From Allodiplogaster sudhausi (lineage: Eukaryota > Nematoda > Chromadorea > Rhabditida > Diplogasteridae): DNA of 64,000 nt. How positions within the stretch are numbered: the stretch's first letter is position 1; every line of letters starts with the position of its first letter. Location of the stretch: positions 4,166,001 to 4,230,000 of the forward strand of contig CALZFC010000005.1 in assembly GCA_945643635.1 (NCBI GenBank), in the 5' to 3' direction. A program made the position numbers and the translations under genes. The notes beneath the pieces are model-generated. The model saw only the letters and a program-made list of their open reading frames with translations, had not been told where the DNA came from and did not search any database. This document shows positions 23,654-35,058 of the stretch, one piece after another.

Positions 23654-23692
23654 AAATCACACATTCCTTGCCATCTGCGGATTTCTCATATG

Positions 23693-23744
<52 letters not shown>

Positions 23745-23801
23745 CTAGTCTCTCATTTCCGTTGTTCCATCTTTGCTCTCCTCTCGTCCATCTCCTTCTA
23801 A

Positions 23802-23849
<48 letters not shown>

Positions 23850-24013
23850 TTCTCCCTCCTCTCTTTCTCTTTCTCTAGGTGATGCTGGAAGAGTCGCAGA
23901 CAGTGGAAGATGGTGAGAAGATCGCGAAAGAGTTGATGTCCTCCCTTGGTCTCTCTCGCCTCGTCCATTGCGCTTACATTGATCTTCTCCTCGGGGATGC
24001 CAACTCTTCTTAA
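22810..24013 (+). CDS. CYTH-domain protein (adenylate cyclase IV / thiamine-triphosphatase fold)
   Basis: CYTH proteins form a tunnel barrel that binds triphosphate-bearing substrates through acidic and basic residues. Met 22810 begins MALAIGKKLRNVEVKAR, with the N-terminal NVEVKAR form of the ExExK motif. The splice at GCTGGAG/GTTGGAG joins in frame to EQHDIFFYSPNGRLKMRHF (22963-23045). A third exon (23088-23200) gives SELIWYDRHDQGGPKLSTYD. A fourth (23267-23392) gives GEVKKKRLLFLVGQTRVHCD and a fifth (23879-24013) IAKELMSSLGLSRLVHCAYI, ending DANSS and TAA. This order and size (about 170-180 residues) is that of single-domain CYTH proteins. The enzyme activity cannot be set from sequence; triphosphatase is as likely as cyclase. 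The fourth intron carries CT runs and a (TA)n tract. Confidence 0.88.
23695..23742. repeat. (TA)n microsatellite
   Basis: A near-pure TA run of almost 50 bp in the last intron of the CYTH gene, flanked by CT runs at about 23595-23646 and 23810-23844. Confidence 0.95.
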
Positions 24014-24428
24014 GAATGTCTAGCTCTCTTGTCTCACCGATATCTCTTAGTCGTTTTTATATTAATCGTCCTACCTCCTTTTTGTCGGCGTTACTCTTTT
24101 TTTTATATATATTTTTATATGCTGTGATAATATATGAGCATTCTGTACTTAATTGTGGTCTACCCGAGTAATAATTCCTTGAAATTGTGGCCAATCCGAG
24201 TAAGAAATCCTCGATTTATTTTTGTTACGCTACCCAGTAAACTATAATGTAATGGCATCAAGAAGGAACGATGAGAGCCGAATCGTGTAGATCAGTGATT
24301 AAGGTTTTTACAGGTGAGAATTGGCAGGGGAAAGAGACGAATAGATCGAGCGAGAGAGAGGGAGAGAGACATGCAGACACGACGAGTGAGAAGATGAATG
24401 GGACGGAGCCTGCGAAGAACAGACCGGG
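24014..24428 (+). other. Intergenic region CYTH gene to sugar transporter
   Basis: About 415 bp, AT-rich, with no coding similarity. A loose tandem repeat of the type 'CCGAGTAAtAATtCCTtGAaatTGTGG' occurs twice (about 24160-24220). Confidence 0.45.
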
Positions 24429-25610
24429 ATGGAGAGGAGGGATGTGGTGTTTTTGCTTGTTGTGTACGCGGGGATCTCCTTCGCCGCCAACTTCCCCTCT
24501 GGCTTTACCAACTCCTCTGTCAACACGGCCATCGACGCGCTTGATGCGTTGGTTCTTTTCTCTTTCTTCCCGTATTCTGCTGTGTCTTCTATTCTTGCTT
24601 TCTTCAGCTTCATCGTCAAGTCGGCTGCGCGGCGTGGCTACGTGCTGAATGGCTGGTTGCTATCCCTCTTCCGCTCCGCTACTCTGAATGTGTGGTGGCT
24701 GGGCCAAGTTGCAGGCGCTCTGCTTGCCCCCACTATTCTCGACTTCTGCGGAAGACGAGGTGTGGACTTTTTATAATTATCCGTTGAAATGCATAACTGC
24801 GAGTGTTTCTGTTGTCTCTCAGCGAGCTTCCTCTTCGCGACTTGGGTGAGCCTAGCTGCGACTGGAGTGCAATGGCTGTCGATCGTGCTGAGCTGTCCCG
24901 AGTTGTTGCTGGCCGGCCGAGTTGTCTCCGCCGCTGCTTCCCCTCTCTCCGATGCTTGTCTCATCCTCTACATCCAGGCAGTCCCTCCTTCCCCTCCTCC
25001 CCCCTTCTATTCCCCATTCCAGGAGACTTCCCCTGTGTCGATGCGCGGTGCAGTCTCTTGTCTGGGTGAGATTGGCTACGGCGCAATGTGTGTTCTCGGC
25101 ATGGTTATGGGCATGCGATTCGTGAGTTCCTTGCTGTTCTCCTTCATTACCTTTAGTGCCGCTTCTTCCTTGTTGAAGGCGCTGGGAGGCTGCTTGGATC
25201 GTCTGCTCCTTGCTGCTCTTCCTCCTCAAGTCTTCTCTCTTATCGTCGTTTACTTCCTTCCCGAGTCACCCAAGTTTTTGCTGATTACCAGGTAGAACAT
25301 CTGATTATTTTATTTTGATTTTTAGACGCTTTCTGTTAAATTGTTCAGAGTGGAATTTAGTTTAGCAGTGCTATTCATTGTTTTATACTCCGAGACCTAA
25401 CGCTATCTAGTGAACCAATGTACATTGATGTCGAATAATGAATGTTTTCCAGGAATGATCGGAAGGCAGCTCTATTGTCCCTTCGTTTCTTCCAAGGAGA
25501 CGCCGTAGATCACGAAGAGATCCTGGATGACATGGAACATGAGAGAGACGACGACGAACTCTCTGCGCACTCCTCCGTCCATCCCACATCGTCCTCCTTC
25601 ATCGTCAGTT

Positions 25611-25685
<75 letters not shown>

Positions 25686-27225
25686 TCTCTCTTTCTCTCT
25701 TTCTCTCTTTCTCTCTCAGTTTCTCTCTCTCTCTTTCTCTCTCTCGACTGCAGGAGATCCTATGGACGTGGCACTTGCGTCGCTCCCTCCTGGTGGCGTG
25801 CTCCGTGATCATCCTCACCCTCTCCTTCTATCCCATGCTCCAATCATCTACTTTCTTCTTCCAACAAATCCGCATACCAGCGTCAGTAATTCTTCTCCAC
25901 ATTGCCGTTCGTTGCCGATTGCAAGTTCGACATACACATTTTCATATTTCTGCAATTTTTCCCCTTCAGAGGATGCAGGTTCTCACAAATAGTTCCCCAT
26001 ACGTCTTGCTCTCATCCGCCTGTCTCTCTCCCTCCCTCTTTCTCCCCCTCTCTTTCTCTCTCTCTCTCACTCCTTCTGTTCTTTTATTACCTGTGCACTT
26101 GTCCTGCCCGTCCATTGCTTCCGTTCCACTATCGTAAGCAGAGAATGGTTGGGAATGCGATGGGCGGTGGCGATTTGTAAGTTGTTGCTGTTGCGTTCTC
26201 ATTTCGCGAGAAGCGAGGCTCGCTTTGCCCTTCCAAGGTCATCCCCACGATCACTGAGAAGAGAAGAAATCCCCTCTGAGTCTGACTTGATATAAACTAC
26301 ATCTGCATACAGTGGAACAATAAACAGTGAGATATTGCAGGCTCAAATGGAAGATTGTTATGTTCAGCAGAATAGCAGAGGCTTCCTCGACGTTCCTAAT
26401 GATCATCTTCACTCTGTCTTGCATTGCTGGTTCTACATTCATCGACCGTTTCCCCCGTCGCACTCTCATCATTCTCTTCGGATGTCTGACCAATGTGAGT
26501 GTGGATGAGTGGATGGAAGAGTGATGCTTCCTTTAAGTTGTTCCTGCTTTGCTTCGCAGTCTGCTGCTCCCTCTCTCATTTCGACCACAGAATTGCCATG
26601 GCGGCCGTTGCTTCTCTCGTCGCCTACTCCGTTTGCTTTGGGTTTGCAGTCTTTTTTTCTGCCCAGAATAAGGCCACCAAGTCACGGCCACGTTATCAGC
26701 ATCGGCGATGTTCGCTGAGTTCTAAACACCTAATTTCTTCGTATTCACCCTGTCTCGGCCAATACCTTTCTCATTTCCTCTCATGCCCTCGCGCTCTTTA
26801 TCTTTCACTTACTCTCTAAATCTATCTCTCTCCCTATTCCGTTCTCTCTCGCTCTTTCTTTTTCTCTTTCTTTCTCTCATGCCCTCTCGTTCTTTATTTA
26901 TCTCACGTACATTCTCCCTCTCGTTGTCATGTATTGTGCAGAGTACGTTTCAGTCCAACTCTATGATGTGTTATGCCTTTCGAATAGCAATTAGTTGGAA
27001 CACGTTGATTGAATGGAAATGAAACCATTGGAGACTTGGTCAGTAGAGTCGAGTGGTCTTTGGGGCTTTCTTTCGTTGCCGCCTAAATTTCTGCATATAA
27101 TTTGTTTTGTAAGGGAAATTCAAACTTAAGTTCTGGGGTTGCAAATACAAAAGACAAAAGCATAATATGAGGAACTGGTAGAGAAAACTAGAGGGAGAGG
27201 GGCGAGAAAGAGGGAAAGGGTGTGG

Positions 27226-27278
<53 letters not shown>

Positions 27279-27527
27279 AGAAGGGTGAGCTGCAACACTT
27301 GGACTCCATCTGATGCTAATGGAATAACCAAGAGTGAATGAACTTGCAACTCCTTCTAGTGGCTGAGGCACTCTGCTTCCTTCCGTGTCAGCCGACACCG
27401 AAATGCACATTCAATTAATCGTGTTTTGTTGGTATGGGAGAACTGGTCATTAGCGTGAACTCAGTTCGCTCCTTCTGGTTACTTCTTTCTCTTTCTTCTT
27501 TCTTCCTTCCTCTCTCGCGCTCTCATT

Positions 27528-27576
<49 letters not shown>

Positions 27577-27608
27577 CCCTTCCCCTCTCTCTCTCGCTCC
27601 GTTCCCTT

Positions 27609-27655
<47 letters not shown>

Positions 27656-27664
27656 TCCCTTCCC

Positions 27665-27695
<31 letters not shown>

Positions 27696-28115
27696 CGTTC
27701 CCTTCCCCTCTCTCTCTCCCTCTCTCTCTTTCTCAGCCTGGTTCTCGGCCCAATCGCATGGTTCATCGGTCCTGAGTTGGTGTCGCAGCGGCACCGCGCA
27801 ACAGTTTGGTCTCTCTGCTTCGCCATCGGAAATGTACTGATCGCCTCCACGAACTTCGCTGTCATTCCATTATTCCGAGTAAGAGAAAAGAAGAGAAAGA
27901 GAAGAAGAGAAGAGTACGTCCCTTTGCAGGTTGTTGGTGGCTGGGCCTTCGTCTTCCTCTTCGTGCTGCCTTCCATGGCTGCCTTGCTTGTTGTATGGCG
28001 TGCCTTGCCTGAATCAGGCGGAGTGCAGAGTTACCGAGTGGTCGCTGCGATCTGTGCTTCGAGGAGTCACTCCCAGGATGATTCCACGGCCCCTCTCCTT
28101 TCTCCTCGATACTGA
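24429..28115 (+). CDS. SLC2/GLUT-like sugar transporter (major facilitator superfamily)
   Basis: Twelve-helix facilitator of hexose or related sugars across a membrane. Met 24429 opens MERRDVVFLLVVYAGISFAA (TM1). Next come WWLGQVAGALLAPTILDFCG-RR (TM2 and the GRR loop), then exons 24820-25290 for TM3-6 ending in PESPKFLL, the PESPR-type motif after TM6. An acidic cytoplasmic loop (25454-25603) follows, then TM7 (WHLRRSLLVACSVI, about 25755-25880), TM8-9 with IDRFPRRTL (26340-26490), and further membrane helices. An exon at 27736-27880 has GPIAWFIGPEL, the TM10 signature. The last exon (27930-28115) has GGWAFVFLFVLPS (TM12) and stops at 28113-28115. These motifs separate SLC2 from SLC22. Which substrate it takes is unknown. 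Introns contain very long CT runs. The borders of the exon near 26580-26660 are uncertain. Confidence 0.85.
25616..25745 (+). repeat. Long CT microsatellite in a transporter intron
   Basis: A CT run of more than 60 bp passing into a CTTT/CT mix, between two coding exons of the SLC2-like gene. Confidence 0.95.
27532..27735 (+). repeat. CT-rich minisatellite with CGTTCCCTTCCCCTC units
   Basis: The block CGTTCCCTTCCCCTC recurs four times (about 27573, 27599, 27653, 27697), separated by CT runs of different lengths, inside an intron of the SLC2-like gene. Confidence 0.85.
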
Positions 28116-28159
28116 GCCCCCCCCCCATCGAGATTCTGAGCCCCCATCTCCTCTGATAG

Positions 28160-28241
28160 TGACTCATCTATCCCACCCCTCTTCCATTTCTCATGCATTG
28201 TGACTCATCTATCCCACCCCTCTTCCATTTCTCATGCATTA
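28160..28241 (+). repeat. Tandem duplication, 41-bp unit
   Basis: TGACTCATCTATCCCACCCC... to ...TCATGCATT occurs twice in direct succession with period 41, just downstream of the transporter stop codon. It is probably in its 3' UTR. Confidence 0.9.
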
Positions 28242-28882
28242 TCTTGATATCTGTCAAATCTTTGATCAGCTTTAATTAATTTTCCTTGTTGCTTTACGAA
28301 TGATCTCATGGAGAGCTTTCTCGTTTGGCTATCAACCTTATAAATGCCTGTCTGAGGAGCCTTAGGTGTTCACGGATCGGAACTTTATATATAATATAAG
28401 TATGGAAAGTAATCTGCTTGTATAAAGTGTGCTGAAAATGAAGGAACTGTCCAGATGCGCATTGGTCTTAAAAGACAGTGGTACATTATTTGATAATCAC
28501 TTACATCTGCCAGACATTGAATTGGTAATAGAGAGGATGGATTGTTAGAATTTAAGATCTCCGTTGGATGGGAATACGCACTCTAATACATCTCATGAAT
28601 TTGCACACTTATGCTTGAAATAGAAGTGAGAAACGTCCCACTAGGGCAAGCGAACTGCTGCAAGATTATTTTCTCCGCTTTTTATATTTCTTTCTTTGCA
28701 AAAGTGTTACCGAGGCAAATCATAACTGCTCGATCTATTCCTAATACAGAGTAATATTGCAACGGAAAGGAATCCAAGATATGAGATAAAGTTGTTTATT
28801 CAGATCATGTTGAGCTGAGGGCGAGAAAGATCGCGAAAGCTGAGATTCCATTGAGCATGGTAAAGAGCGGGAGAAAGGCCGC
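28242..28882. other. Convergent intergenic region
   Basis: Lies between the plus-strand transporter and minus-strand collagen A. AT-rich and non-coding. The reverse-strand AATAAA signal of collagen A is at 28795-28800. Confidence 0.6.
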
Positions 28883-29853
28883 TTAATAGCCGGGGGCGGT
28901 GCGGGGAGGGGGGCAGTGGTCGCACGAGCCCTTGTTGCCGTTGCCGCCGTCGTCGCCACGAGCACCGGGGGCGCCGTTGTTTCCGGGGGAGCCAGGCTGG
29001 CCAGGCTCGCCGGGGTAGCCGGGTTGTCCGTCGCGGCCAGGGTTGCCGGGGCGGCCATCGGGGCCAGGGGGACCCTGAGGGCCGGGGACACCATGCTGAC
29101 CGGGCTGACCAGCGGGAGAAGGCTGAGTGCGCACTTGTCCGTCGCGACCAGGCTGGCCGGGGGCGCCGTCGTTTCCGGGAGATCCGGGCTGTCCAGCAGG
29201 TCCGGGAGATCCACGGCTGCCAGGGCGGCCTCCGGGTCCCTGCTCACCAGGCTGACCGGGCTGTCCATCGGGACCCTTGGGTCCGGGGCCACCAGGAGCT
29301 CCGGGAGGACCAGCGGGACAGTCGAAGCAGAAGTCGGCGGCGGTAGGTCCACGAGCTCCCTCCGGGGCGTCAGGTCCGGGAGAACCTGGCTGGCCGGGGC
29401 GACCGTCGTTTCCGGGGTATCCGTCCTGGCCGGGGGGTCCGGGGGGACCGGCGGCGCCTACTCCGCAAGAGCAGCACTGGGAAGAGGCTTGACGTTTGGA
29501 GCGCTGAGTCTCGGCTTGGCGGAAGGAGTCGATCTAAACATTATGAACATTTTAAGAATTCTAGCAAACTAACGAAGACAGATAGGGAGAGAGAGGGAGA
29601 GAGAAGGGGAGAGAGAGGGGGAGAAAGTAAGGGAGAGAATGGTGACCTTAGTGAACTCTCCCTTGAGAGACTCGGCGCGGGTGCGGCAGAAGGAGAGTTC
29701 GTCCTGGAGGGAGGACTGGACATTCTGCATGTACATGCAGAGCATGGGCACGGCCACGATGGCAGTGAGGGTCGCCACCGTCGAAACGGCGACGCCGAAG
29801 AAGGCGAACTTCTTCACGCTCTCAACCTCGTAGTCGCTGGTCTTGACGTCCAT
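28883..29853 (-). CDS. Cuticle collagen A (two exons)
   Basis: Secreted structural collagen of the nematode cuticle. Exon 1 (29647-29853, 69 codons) starts [20 protein letters not shown] and holds the N-terminal cuticle-collagen domain with one membrane anchor. Exon 2 (28883-29533, 217 codons) has the cleavage site RSKR, the cluster QCCSCG, a first Gly-X-Y tract, the break [13 protein letters not shown], more Gly-X-Y, and [13 protein letters not shown] at the C-terminus. Total 285 residues, normal for the family. An upstream in-frame Met at 29907 is less likely, because a reverse-strand TATAAAAG at 29917-29924 would put the transcript start near 29890. A plus-strand frame of 218 codons opposite exon 2 is a composition shadow. 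Nearly identical to collagen C in opposite orientation. Confidence 0.95.
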
Positions 29854-29916
29854 GTCTGAAGAGGGAGTGAACAACTGGAGAGGGCTGCTCTTCATTCTAT
29901 TGCTCATCCGGTGTCC

Positions 29917-29924
29917 TTTTATAG
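29917..29924 (-). promoter_or_regulatory. TATA box of collagen A
   Basis: The reverse strand reads TATAAAAG, about 65-70 bp before the chosen start codon at 29853. Confidence 0.65.
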
Positions 29925-30159
29925 TGGAGCTGAGCGATGAACGTTTTCATTTTAGGTACGCTGCTTCATGAACCGCCTTGTCATCGCGAGAGAGTGTGTA
30001 CTTTGATGAGTGATCAGACAAGAAAAGAGTGTCATTGTATGACCTTCGAATCGGTGGAAGAACTGTCGAGAGTCAAGAGGCGACTAGCACCGCTCTGCTT
30101 CAACTCTCTAATCCACTTTCTCTTTCTCTCCCTCTCACTCTTCTCATACTCTCCCTCTC

Positions 30160-30196
<37 letters not shown>

Positions 30197-31274
30197 TATC
30201 TCTTCTGATCTATGCATTCCATTCAACTGTCTCTGGATTATCTTGTAAGAGAACCCTGGAGAATGGAACGAACTGACCCGTCTCATAGCCTCATTAGTCC
30301 CTTGGAATGCACGAAAGAATGAAAAGGAAGCGCTTACAACTGTGAAGAGAATTTAATCTAAGTACTCTTCCTGCCCTTTTCTTTGTCATTTTGCTGTTTA
30401 TTGGTTCGTCTGAAAAGTGAATTGAACTACTCTTTCCTTTATGTAGGTTTTTATTTTATGTATTATAATACTTCCACTTGAAATGTACTGAGAAAACACG
30501 ACAGTGTGACTAAAACAGAGCGATGTAGTTGCAAGAATTTTCTGTGAGAGTGAGTGGAATCTGTTCCACGTTCCTTCCTCTCCCTCCCAACTGAGCAAGC
30601 TGTCTCTTGCCCTTCTTTTGCTGAACTTATTCGAAAGGCCAGCCAATTTCAGTTTTCATTCCTTCCACTAAGAACCCTGCAATTCTCTTCTCAAAAACCT
30701 CTCTCCCTTCTGCTCTCGCCTAGTTGTTCTTTTAACCTTTCAGTTATATATTGGCATCCCTTCCACAATAAGAGAGCATTGAACATCGAAATAACTAATA
30801 TAAATTTACTCGTTCGGTTGCGTTCCACCCAAGTTGTTTGCTGGTATTTGGGGAAGTCAGTGAGACGGAAAAATTAGGGGATTCTTCCAAGAAGAAGACA
30901 CCAGAATGCTAGAGACTTCTCTCTGTCAGGAGAGTTCATGAACAGAATCGCACGAATAGTTTTCTCAGAAACCCTCTGCCATAAGAAGCTAATTCGCTTT
31001 CTTCTCACCATGCCTCATCGCATCTTCCCCTCTCGAACTCTCTCTATCCATATCTCTCCTTCTTCGTCTCTATGCTCTCCAAGTTTCTTTCTTTTCTATC
31101 ACATCTTCCATTGACTAGGTGAATTCTTCCAGGCACGCAATCCCATCGTAAAACCTTGGAGAAAAACTTGAAAAGCTTAGGATGGGCACGATATTCCTGT
31201 GGTGATCATGGCACAGTTTTGCATTCCTTCGTTGTCTGACGAGCTCTCTATTTTTCACTCGCTTACATGCCATT

Positions 31275-31323
<49 letters not shown>

Positions 31324-31605
31324 GCTATGGCATTCCTCGCGGTTTAGCTGACTAATGTCTGTGAAAATGAAAAATGGTTAAAAAAGATGTCGGGTAGCAA
31401 GCAAGGGAAGGATGTTGGTTTGGATGTTTAAGATGTTGTGTATGCTTCTTCTTCACTCCGTCCAACCAACGCAATCACAGAACAGAATGGGCCATGCAAC
31501 CGCATTTATTGCGCTGACATATAGTTAATAAATTAATATTTAGCCCGAAATATGGTGGAACAGTCGGGCAGAGGGAGAAGAGCGAAAAGAGCAAGAGATG
31601 GATTC
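29925..31605. other. Intergenic region collagen A to collagen B
   Basis: No coding similarity. Holds CT runs at about 30163-30192 and 31279-31312 and AT-rich sequence. The reverse-strand AATAAA of collagen B is at 31505-31510. Confidence 0.55.
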
Positions 31606-32293
31606 TTAATAGCCGGGGGCGGTGCGAGGGGGAGGGCAGTGGTCGCAAGAGCCCTTCGCTCCGTCCTTGCCAGGAGCTCCCTTCTCTCCGTTGTCGCCGG
31701 GCTTGCCAGGGGCGCCGTCCTGGCCAGGCTCGCCCTGGGGGCCAGCACCTCCGTCGCGTCCAGGGTTGCCGGGGCGTCCGTCGGCGCCAGGAGGGCCCTG
31801 AGGGCCGGGCTCTCCGGGCTGGCCAGGGGGGCCGGGGGGAGCAGGCACGGTGCGGACCTGTCCGGGAGCACCGGACTGGCCGGGCTGGCCGTCGTTTCCG
31901 GGGGGGCCGGGAGGTCCCTGGGGGCCAGGGGTGCCGGGGGCACCGGGGCGACCATTGGGGCCCTGCTCGCCGATGTTGCCAGCGGGTCCGGTGGGTCCCT
32001 TGAGACCGGGGGCACCAGCAGGTCCTGGAGGTCCGGCCGGGCAGTCGAAGCAGAAGTCCTCAGGGCGGGGCAGAGCGTGCTGCTCGGTGGCGTCGGGGCC
32101 GGGGTTGCCGGGCTGGCCGGGCCGGCCGTCGTGGCCGGGAACTCCGTCCTGACCGGGTGCTCCGGCCGGACCAGCAGGGCCGATTCCGCAGGAGCAGCAC
32201 TGGGTGGAAGAACGCTTCTCACGAGATGGCTGCTGCGACATGCGGAAGTGCTCCAGCTGAAAAAAGGCACTGCTAGAGAGAGAGAGGGAGAGG

Positions 32294-32325
<32 letters not shown>

Positions 32326-32579
32326 CAAAGAGAGGAAGAGAGAAGAAAGTAAGAGAAGGCATGGAAGTTCACCTTGCTGTACTCTCCCTTGAGAGACTCA
32401 GCGCGGGTGCGGCAGAAGTTGATCTCGTCCTGGAGGGAGGACTGGACATTTTGCATGTACATGCAGAGCATGGGCACGGCCACGATGGCAGTGAGGGTCG
32501 CCACCGTCGAAACGGCGACGCCGAAGAAGGCGAACTTCTTCACGCTCTCGGCCTCGAAAAGCTTCGCCTTCTCGTCCAT
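31606..32579 (-). CDS. Cuticle collagen B (two exons)
   Basis: Same plan as collagen A: exon 1 (32373-32579, 69 codons) starts [20 protein letters not shown]; exon 2 (31606-32256, 217 codons) begins [18 protein letters not shown], with REKR as cleavage site, then QCCSCG, Gly-[14 protein letters not shown], a second Gly-X-Y region and [13 protein letters not shown]. 285 residues. Exon 1 is almost base-identical to that of A and C over about 100 bases, while the Gly-X-Y part differs clearly. The intron has a GA run on the plus strand. A TATA-like GATAAAAG lies on the reverse strand near 33010, some 430 bp upstream, so a 5' UTR intron is likely. Confidence 0.95.
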
Positions 32580-34063
32580 GTTTCCTGTATAATTCAAGTA
32601 TTTCTTAAGGTACAATGGTACATATTACTGAGCGAATTAACAAAGACGGAGAGAGAATGATGGAAGTAAGAGAAAGGGAGAGAGAACGAGAGAGAGAGAC
32701 AGAGAGAGAGAGACAGAGAGAGACAGAGGCGGAAACAACAGAGATAGGGACGAAGAGAGAGAACGAGAGAGATTGAGGGAGAGAGGATCAGAGAAGCAGA
32801 AAAATTGCTTCCTTGCCAATATTGCGGAGTGGGAATTAAAATGCGCGGATTGAGACAAGAAATGAAATATTGGAATGAAAGAGCGAAGTGGCAAATTTGC
32901 CCGGCTGAGTTCGGTGGACTTCTCACAATTGCTGCCCTCGCCTCTTGAATTGCCAGGCTGAATTGGCTGGACTGCTCGCCCTTGCTGTCCTCTCCTCTGC
33001 CCGACTCCCTTTTATCCTCTGCCGGCATGAGGCGGACGAACCGAATAAAAACTTGAAATAATCATCCGAAAAAGCCGCCTTTCCTGGTGCTCATTGCCTC
33101 TCGTCGCTCTCTCACCTTTGTGTGTTCACTCTCTCATGTCTCAGACCCTCTCGCTCTCTTACTCCCACCGTCTCTCTCTCACTCTTTCTCTAGCCACCTG
33201 TTCTACCTTCTCTCTCACTCACTCTCTATCTATCTTTCCATCCCTGGGGCGATGTCGTGCGATAAACACGTAGCGGAAAGAGAGCGCTTAAACTGGGAGA
33301 TGAGTAGGGGTGAATTGAGACAAGGAGATGGAAAGGGAAAGAAAGAGAGAGAGACTGAGAGAGTGTGGAGAGTTCGAGGGGTTGGAGAAAGTAAAGAGAG
33401 AAACGTAAAATGAGAGATGAACCTGGGACTGTCCTCTACGATCTTTGCGCGCCGATTACAGCGGAATCATCTTGTCTGCAAGAATAACACAACACCTTTT
33501 GAGGTCTTTCATCTTCGCCTTGCAAGAATGACGAAATTCTGTTGTCTGAGAAGAATGGCATTTCCATTTCAGTAATATTTCTCAAGATTCAGATGGATGC
33601 AGATTCCTTGACTTGCTTCTCTCCTCTGAACGGATAAATGACAGTGCAGAAGTGATCTCTTAGTGAGACTCCCGACTGATGCACAACCTGGGAGATGAGA
33701 TGCAGCGGCTCTCCCATCTCGGCTACTTAGGTGTTTCCACTCTCTCTTTCCATCTTACTACTTGTTCCACTCTCTCTACTTCCCTCTCTTCAATATCCAC
33801 TCTCTCTCCTCCCCTCTCTTCTCTATCTACCTATACTCTCTTACTGTTACTACTCTCTACGGAACTCTCTATGTCCCTCAATGGCAGAAAGGTATCACTT
33901 TTTCGGCCGGCTTGGTTGAACTATAAAAGCGTAACTGGTAACTGGACAGAGCAGCAGAGACTTGTGCTCGTTCCAATTATCGGCTGCCTTGTCTTCAGTG
34001 GCCTTCCATTCCAATCTACTTTTTCTCATTTTCCTTCTTCTATTCCCATCTTCCTTCTGCAGA
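32580..34063. other. Divergent intergenic region between collagens B and C
   Basis: Contains both promoters. GA runs fill 32650-32790 (B side) and CT-rich sequence fills 33100-33240 and 33740-33860 (C side), so runs change strand between the two genes. No coding similarity. Confidence 0.6.
33921..33929 (+). promoter_or_regulatory. TATA box of collagen C
   Basis: CTATAAAAG about 140 bp before the start codon. A CTTCTGCAG acceptor-like site stands two bases before the ATG (34064), so the leader may be spliced or trans-spliced. Confidence 0.65.
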
Positions 34064-35024
34064 ATGGAGAAGTTCTCGAGCGAAGAGGTGGAGAGCGTGA
34101 AGAAGTTCGCCTTCTTCGGCGTCGCCGTTTCGACGGTGGCGACCCTCACTGCCATCGTGGCCGTGCCCATGCTCTGCATGTACATGCAGAATGTCCAGTC
34201 CTCCCTCCAGGACGAACTCTCCTTCTGCCGCACCCGCGCCGAGTCTCTCAAGGGAGAGTTCACTAAGGTCACCGTTCTCTCCGTTACTTTCTCTCCCTCT
34301 CTCTCCCACTCTCTCTCTTGCATTCTCTTTTCTCTTTCTTTCTTAATTTGTTCGAATTGTTCATAATGTTCAGATCGACTCCTTCCGCCAAGCCGAGACT
34401 GATCGCTCCAAGCGTCAGGCCTCTTACCAGTGCTGCTCTTGCGGAGTCGGTGCCGCCGGTCCCCCCGGAAGCCCTGGCCAGGACGGATACCCCGGAAACG
34501 ACGGTCGCCCCGGCCAGCCCGGTTCTCCCGGACCCGACGCCCCGGAGGGAGCTCGTGGACCTACCGCCGCCGACTTCTGCTTCGACTGTCCCGCTGGTCC
34601 TCCCGGAGCTCCTGGTGGCCCCGGACCCAAGGGTCCCGATGGACAGCCCGGTCAGCCTGGTGAGCAGGGACCCGGAGGCCGCCCTGGCAGCCGTGGATCT
34701 CCCGGACCTGCTGGACAGCCCGGATCTCCCGGAAACGACGGCGCCCCCGGCCAGCCTGGTCGCGACGGACAAGTGCGCACTCAGCCTTCTCCCGCTGGTC
34801 AGCCCGGTCAGCCTGGTGCCCCCGGCCCTCAGGGTCCCCCTGGCCCCGATGGCCGCCCCGGCAACCCTGGCCGCGACGGACAGCCTGGCTACCCCGGTGG
34901 ACCCGGCCAGCCTGGCGCCCCCGGAAACAACGGCGCCCCTGGCAGCCGCGGAGACGACGGTGGCAACGGCGGCAAGGGTTCTTGCGACCACTGCCCCCCT
35001 CCCCGCACCGCTCCCGGCTATTAG
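34064..35024 (+). CDS. Cuticle collagen C (two exons), inverted near-copy of collagen A
   Basis: Exon 1 (34064-34267, 68 codons) starts [19 protein letters not shown] and from VESVKK on matches collagen A residue for residue. Exon 2 (34374-35024, 217 codons) has the cleavage site [12 protein letters not shown], Gly-[14 protein letters not shown] and [13 protein letters not shown]. 284 residues. It differs from A by only a handful of residues (for example QPGAPG for QHGVPG). Both ends of the intron also resemble that of A, while the first dozen residues and the upstream region differ. An AATAAA signal lies 29 bp after the stop (35053-35058). Confidence 0.95.
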
Positions 35025-35052
35025 ATCGTTTCTTATTCTCGCTTTACACACG

Positions 35053-35058
35053 AATAAA
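35053..35058 (+). terminator. Poly(A) signal of collagen C
   Basis: AATAAA shortly after the stop codon. Confidence 0.8.

Noticed and set aside
28916..29572. Long plus-strand open frame opposite collagen A (and similar ones opposite B, C, D and E)
   Set aside because: Gly-X-Y coding DNA is GC-rich and periodic and leaves the opposite strand open. These products are Arg/Gly/Ala-rich with no domain, and the collagen frames explain the sequence.
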